Shown here: piece after piece, positions 60,581 through 64,000 of the stretch
Layout of the letters: each line of letters starts with the position of its first letter
Position numbering within the stretch: the stretch's first letter is position 1
Origin: Clostridia bacterium
GTDB taxonomy: Bacteria > Bacillota > Clostridia > Oscillospirales > Acutalibacteraceae
DNA: 64,000 nt
Direction of reading: 5' to 3'
NCBI GenBank assembly: GCA_024692685.1
Contig: JAILMJ010000010.1
Span: forward strand, 1 to 64,000
Notes under the pieces: model-generated
The model's database searches: none
Seen by the model: the letters and a program-made list of their open reading frames with translations, nothing else
What the model was told of the DNA's origin: nothing
Position numbers and translations under genes: made by a program

Positions 60581-61507
60581 TTGAAAATTTGTATTCAGAC
60601 CGGCGATATTGTTGACCGCCTCGGTATAAGAAAAGGGTATTCTATTATAAAAAGAGCCGGTTTTGAGGCAGTCGACTGGAACCTCGACCACGCCTGGAAC
60701 GGTTCCGATATAAGAAAAGGAACATATAAAGGCAAATGCATTTTTGAAAAAAGCCTCGAAGAGGTCAAAGACCGTTATGCCTGTGAGCTGTCCGTAATAC
60801 GTGAAAACGGTTTGATTATAACCCAGGCCCATGCTCCCTTTCCCGCCTATTCGGTGAATTGTCCCGAAGTGTTGGATTATGCAATAGAGATTTATAAAAG
60901 AAATATTGAATATTGCGATGCGATAGGCTGTAAGAACCTTGTTATTCACGGTATTCCGCTTTCAATGGCAGATGAAATCAATACGGTTGAATCGATACGG
61001 CAGCTCAATCTGAAACTCTACACCTCGCTTATACCCGTGCTTCTCAGATGCAATGTGACTGTCTGCCTTGAAAACCTGTTCACAAACTACAGGGGCGTGA
61101 TGTACAGAGGCCATTGCGGAGATGCCTATCAGGCCGCTGCCTTTATTGATGAACTTAATGCTCTCGCAGGCAAAGAAGTGTTCGGCCTTTGCCTTGATAC
61201 GGGGCATCAGAACCTTTTGAAAATGGATTTCAGGGAATCGATACCCGTGCTCAATAAAAGAATAAAAGCATTGCATATTCACGATAACGACGCGGTTACG
61301 GATTTGCATATGGCTCCGCTGACAGGAACAGTCAGGTGGGATTATTTCTGCGCTTCCCTTAAAAGCATCGGTTATGACGGAGACCTTGACTTTGAAACAT
61401 TTAACCAGACAAATAAAGTCCTTGATTTTGATGAGGAGCTTCTGCTTCCCTGGATGAAACTTATTTGCAAAACAGGTAAGGTCTTCAAAAAGAGAATAGA
61501 AGGTTAG
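60581..61507 (+). CDS. Xylose-isomerase-like TIM-barrel sugar isomerase/epimerase
   Basis: 308 residues from TTG 60581, nine bases after CGGGAG; the ATG at 60572 sits directly on that site and is less likely. TIM-barrel AP-endonuclease-2 family: NLVIHGIPL, CLENLFTNYRG, FGLCLDTGHQNLL and LHIHDNDAVTDLHMAP carry the metal-binding Glu, Asp and His residues. Members interconvert sugars or sugar phosphates; the substrate is not fixed. Its 3' end overlaps dusB by four bases, tail to tail. Confidence 0.88.
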   Translation: MKICIQTGDIVDRLGIRKGYSIIKRAGFEAVDWNLDHAWNGSDIRKGTYKGKCIFEKSLEEVKDRYACELSVIRENGLIITQAHAPFPAYSVNCPEVLDYAIEIYKRNIEYCDAIGCKNLVIHGIPLSMADEINTVESIRQLNLKLYTSLIPVLLRCNVTVCLENLFTNYRGVMYRGHCGDAYQAAAFIDELNALAGKEVFGLCLDTGHQNLLKMDFRESIPVLNKRIKALHIHDNDAVTDLHMAPLTGTVRWDYFCASLKSIGYDGDLDFETFNQTNKVLDFDEELLLPWMKLICKTGKVFKKRIEG

Positions 61508-62484
61508 TTTTCGCCTTCGTTCATTACTGATTTAATTACATTCTCCGCAAGGCGCCTCAGGTCATCTGTTGACTCAAGAGAGCCTATTTCCCTTCTGAAA
61601 GACGCGGCGCCGCGAATTCCCTTTATATACCATCCGGCGTGTTTTCTGGCTTCCCTTATTCCGACATAATCGCCTTTGTATTCGCAAAGCTGAACGATGT
61701 GATTTATCATCACAGTCATTCTTTCCTCAATACCCGGAGGGGCGGGAATTTCACCGGTCTCGAAGAACGAATTAATCCGGCTGAAAATCCAGGGATTTCC
61801 CAGAGCGCCACGGCCTATGGCTGCAAAATCGCATTTTGTTTTTTCATACATTTCCAGAGCGCTTCTGCAGTCAAATATATCTCCGTTGCCTATGACGGGT
61901 ATATTCACCGCTTCTTTAACACGGCGGATAATATCGAGATTGACAGGCGGGGCATACATCTGCCTGCGTGTTCTCCCGTGGACGGTTATTGCGCTTGCTC
62001 CCGCTTTTTCGAGTATCTTTGCCGTTTCAACGGCATTTATACTGTCCTCATCCCAGCCCGAGCGTATTTTGCAGGTCACGGGGATACCGACGGCGTTTAC
62101 GCAGGCGTTTGTTATTTCACCCGCAAGTTCCGGATTTTTCATCAGAGCGCTGCCGCTGCCGTGTGCAGCGACCTTAGGAGCGGGGCAGCCCATATTGATA
62201 TCAACCGCAAAGCAGCCCGTCTGCTCGGCTTTTTTTGCCGCCAGGGCCATCTCTGCGGGGTCGTTACCGAAAATCTGCACCTCACAGGGCCGTTCTTTTT
62301 CACTCATGTTTATTAATAATTCGGATTTACGGTCGTGCACAATCAGCCCTTTTGAACTTACCATTTCGCTTGTGCAGTAGGCGGAGCCGAACTCCATACA
62401 GAGTTCCCTGAATGCTCTGTCGGTTACCCCTGCCATAGGTGCAAGAGCGGCATAACCGTTTAATTCAAAATTACCTATATTCAT
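61504..62484 (-). CDS. dusB: tRNA-dihydrouridine synthase B
   Basis: 326 residues. FMN TIM barrel with PMAGVTDRAFR, the catalytic Cys100 in INMGCPAPKV, and VHGRTRRQMY, DusB-specific. Reduces uridines to dihydrouridine in tRNA, using NAD(P)H. GGTGAG precedes the ATG; own promoter. It often lies with nusA/ribosome genes in Firmicutes, but here it is beside polA. Confidence 0.94.
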   Translation of the reverse strand: MNIGNFELNGYAALAPMAGVTDRAFRELCMEFGSAYCTSEMVSSKGLIVHDRKSELLINMSEKERPCEVQIFGNDPAEMALAAKKAEQTGCFAVDINMGCPAPKVAAHGSGSALMKNPELAGEITNACVNAVGIPVTCKIRSGWDEDSINAVETAKILEKAGASAITVHGRTRRQMYAPPVNLDIIRRVKEAVNIPVIGNGDIFDCRSALEMYEKTKCDFAAIGRGALGNPWIFSRINSFFETGEIPAPPGIEERMTVMINHIVQLCEYKGDYVGIREARKHAGWYIKGIRGAASFRREIGSLESTDDLRRLAENVIKSVMNEGEN

Positions 62485-62499
62485 ATTCTCACCGAGACG

Positions 62500-62528
62500 A
62501 TTTTATCATTTATTACCGTACATTTCAA
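62500..62528 (-). promoter_or_regulatory. Promoter of dusB
   Basis: Minus strand TTGAAA (62528-62523), 17 bases, TAAAAT (62505-62500) with TGA before it. Confidence 0.7.
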
Positions 62529-62560
62529 TTTATTTATTAATATTTTTCGAGGTGTTCCCA

Positions 62561-64000
62561 ATGAAACTTCTTGCCATCGACGGAAACAGCATTATCAACC
62601 GTGCCTTTTACGGTATCAAACTGCTTACCACCAAGGATGGGGCCTACTATACCAACGCAATTTACGGTTTTATGAATATCCTTCTCAAACTCATTTCGGA
62701 GGTTAAGCCGGACTGTGTTGCCGTTGCCTTTGATGTCAAAGAAAAAACGTTCAGGCATAAGATGTATGACGGTTACAAGGCAAACAGAAAAGGTATGCCG
62801 GATGAGCTTGCGAGCCAGGTGCCTGCTCTTAAAGAGCTTCTCACTTACCTCGGTTATAAAATCATTGAATGCCCGGGCTTTGAGGCCGATGATATTCTCG
62901 GCACTCTCGCCGCAAACTGCGGTGAAAACGATTTTTGCTATATCGCAACCGGTGACAGGGATTCCCTTCAGCTTGTGCGCAATAATGTGAATGTTCTCCT
63001 TGCCTCAACAAAGATGGGTGCGCCGGTTTCAACCAGATACGATACCGAAAAAATCAGGGAGGATTATCTTGTTGATACTCCCGAACTGCTTATTGATATA
63101 AAAGCGCTTCAGGGCGATTCATCCGACTGCATACCGGGTGTTGCGGGTATTGGCGAAAAGACCGCCAAGGAGCTTATATCAAAGTTCGGCACAATTGACG
63201 ATATTTACGCAAAGCTTGATGAGCTTGATATCAAGCAGGGTGTGCGCGATAAACTTGTCAAAGATAAGGATATGGCATACCTCAGCCGTACCCTCGGCAC
63301 AATCAGCGACAAAGCGCCGATAGACGCCGACTATGCCTCCTATATTCCCGCTCAGCCCGACGCGTATAATGTTTCCGTGCTGCTTTCAAAGCTTGAAATG
63401 TTCAAGCTTCTTGAACGCCTCAATTTGAAGCCCGCTCAGGTAAGGCCCGTTCAGGCCGCGGCTGAAAAGGTCATCACCGATACCTATGAAGTGACCGACA
63501 CAGAGCTTTTCATAAACACTCTCAAAAAGACCGCAAGCGCATATTTCACCTTTGATAACGGTATATTTTACTTCGCAATCGATAAGGGCGTTGCTGTGAT
63601 AAGCCCAAATAACGATGAGTATGTAAAATTCTGCGAGAACTTCCTTTTTGAGAAAGATATTGAAAAATACACCTATAACTGCAAAAATCTCTATTCGTTT
63701 TTCTATAAATACAGGGTTGATATCGCTATAAACTCGATTTGTTCCGATGCAATGCTTCTCGCCTATGTTGCCAATCCCTCGTCGTCCTATGATTTGCGCA
63801 GGATAATTGAGGAGTACGCGAATTACCTGCCCGGCGAAGATGCAGAAACAGCCGTTCTCACAGCTTACCTGCCTGTTGCCTTTAAAAACCTCAAAAAAAT
63901 AATCAGCGATAACAACCAGGAAAGTCTTATTAAAGATATAGAGCTTCCTCTTTCGGAGGTGCTGGCCTCGATGGAAAACGAGGGCTTCCTTGTTGACTCG
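62561..64000 (+). CDS. polA: DNA polymerase I, N-terminal part (runs off the window)
   Basis: 480 codons from ATG 62561 (GAGGTG upstream) to the window edge, with no stop. The 5'-nuclease domain (1-290) is intact with MKLLAIDGNSIINRAFYG, KANRKGMP, CPGFEADDILGTL, TGDRDSLQL and GDSSDCIPGVAGIGEKTA. The following 3'-5' exonuclease-type domain (about 305-470) lacks the DxE metal motif (SAYFTFDNG where DTE is expected), as in most Firmicute polymerases, so it should not proofread. The polymerase domain begins near the edge (SMENEGFLVDS). Acts in Okazaki-fragment processing and repair. Confidence 0.96.
   Translation, partial: MKLLAIDGNSIINRAFYGIKLLTTKDGAYYTNAIYGFMNILLKLISEVKPDCVAVAFDVKEKTFRHKMYDGYKANRKGMPDELASQVPALKELLTYLGYKIIECPGFEADDILGTLAANCGENDFCYIATGDRDSLQLVRNNVNVLLASTKMGAPVSTRYDTEKIREDYLVDTPELLIDIKALQGDSSDCIPGVAGIGEKTAKELISKFGTIDDIYAKLDELDIKQGVRDKLVKDKDMAYLSRTLGTISDKAPIDADYASYIPAQPDAYNVSVLLSKLEMFKLLERLNLKPAQVRPVQAAAEKVITDTYEVTDTELFINTLKKTASAYFTFDNGIFYFAIDKGVAVISPNNDEYVKFCENFLFEKDIEKYTYNCKNLYSFFYKYRVDIAINSICSDAMLLAYVANPSSSYDLRRIIEEYANYLPGEDAETAVLTAYLPVAFKNLKKIISDNNQESLIKDIELPLSEVLASMENEGFLVDS

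Noticed and set aside
60061..60615. 184-codon plus-strand frame opposite the Cys-rich gene
   Set aside because: Shadow frame without start signal; the minus-strand gene has cysteine motifs and a coupled neighbour.
1..64000. tRNA, rRNA, CRISPR, insertion sequence or prophage genes
   Set aside because: Looked for T-loop-like sequences, direct-repeat arrays and transposase or integrase motifs by eye and saw none; a covariance or repeat search could still find a short one.

Overview
The window looks like a chromosomal segment of an anaerobic, low-to-mid GC Firmicute of class Clostridia, most like an uncultured gut Oscillospiraceae/Ruminococcaceae relative. Reasons: Firmicute housekeeping neighbourhoods (ftsE-ftsX-M23-S41, murA-walJ-rlmH, topoisomerase IV pair, nrdR, clpB under a CIRCE operator), many TTG/GTG starts with strong GGAGG-type ribosome sites, sigma-A promoters with 16-17 bp spacers, and many short GC hairpin plus U-tract terminators. 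The lineage is an inference; no rRNA or tRNA gene was seen to test it.

Layout. 1-8110: end of an unknown gene, a prepilin-like protein and a giant (about 2400 aa) secreted protein, read as one unit. 8296-9684: secreted papain-like cysteine peptidase candidate. 9740-12450 (minus): zinc-type ABC transporter (ATPase and permease, no binding protein) with an OB-fold-like lipoprotein and a small Cys/His membrane protein; its promoter shares a -35 box with clpB (12693-15272), which is under HrcA/CIRCE control. 15311-25510: glycan-degrading block (GH51, acyl esterase and GH38 as one minus operon behind a palindromic operator candidate; secreted GH92 on plus). 25561-30659 (minus): asd-dapA-dapB-hydrolase-nrdR-lipoprotein operon, divergent from queA. 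31932-34018: YfcE phosphoesterase and an unusual VTT-membrane/nucleoside-hydrolase fusion.

34169-38604: radical SAM gene followed at once by a TPP riboswitch and a thiamine-precursor uptake operon (MTH1187-type protein, ThiX, ThiY, ThiZ). 38753-41589: dCMP deaminase, a beta-propeller-like protein, a 6S-like structured RNA, DUF1292 and an LCP ligase. 41874-46127: divergent topoisomerase IV subunits. 46299-51928: secG, thrH, RsuA-type pseudouridine synthase, gapA, rlmH, walJ, murA. 52465-58135: PucR-type regulator and the FtsEX cell-wall hydrolase module, with an acidic tail on FtsE and a probably inactive S41 protein. 58198-64000: FkbM methyltransferase, PHP phosphatase, Cys-rich protein, sugar isomerase, dusB and the 5' part of polA.

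The genes cover cell-wall and lysine precursor supply (asd, dapA, dapB, murA), septal hydrolase control (FtsEX, M23, S41), host or plant glycan use, cofactor salvage, zinc uptake and protein quality control. No CRISPR array, transposase, phage gene or long repeat was seen. The least explained parts are the prepilin/giant-protein unit, the membrane/nucleoside-hydrolase fusion, the 6S-like RNA and the overlapping divergent promoters.
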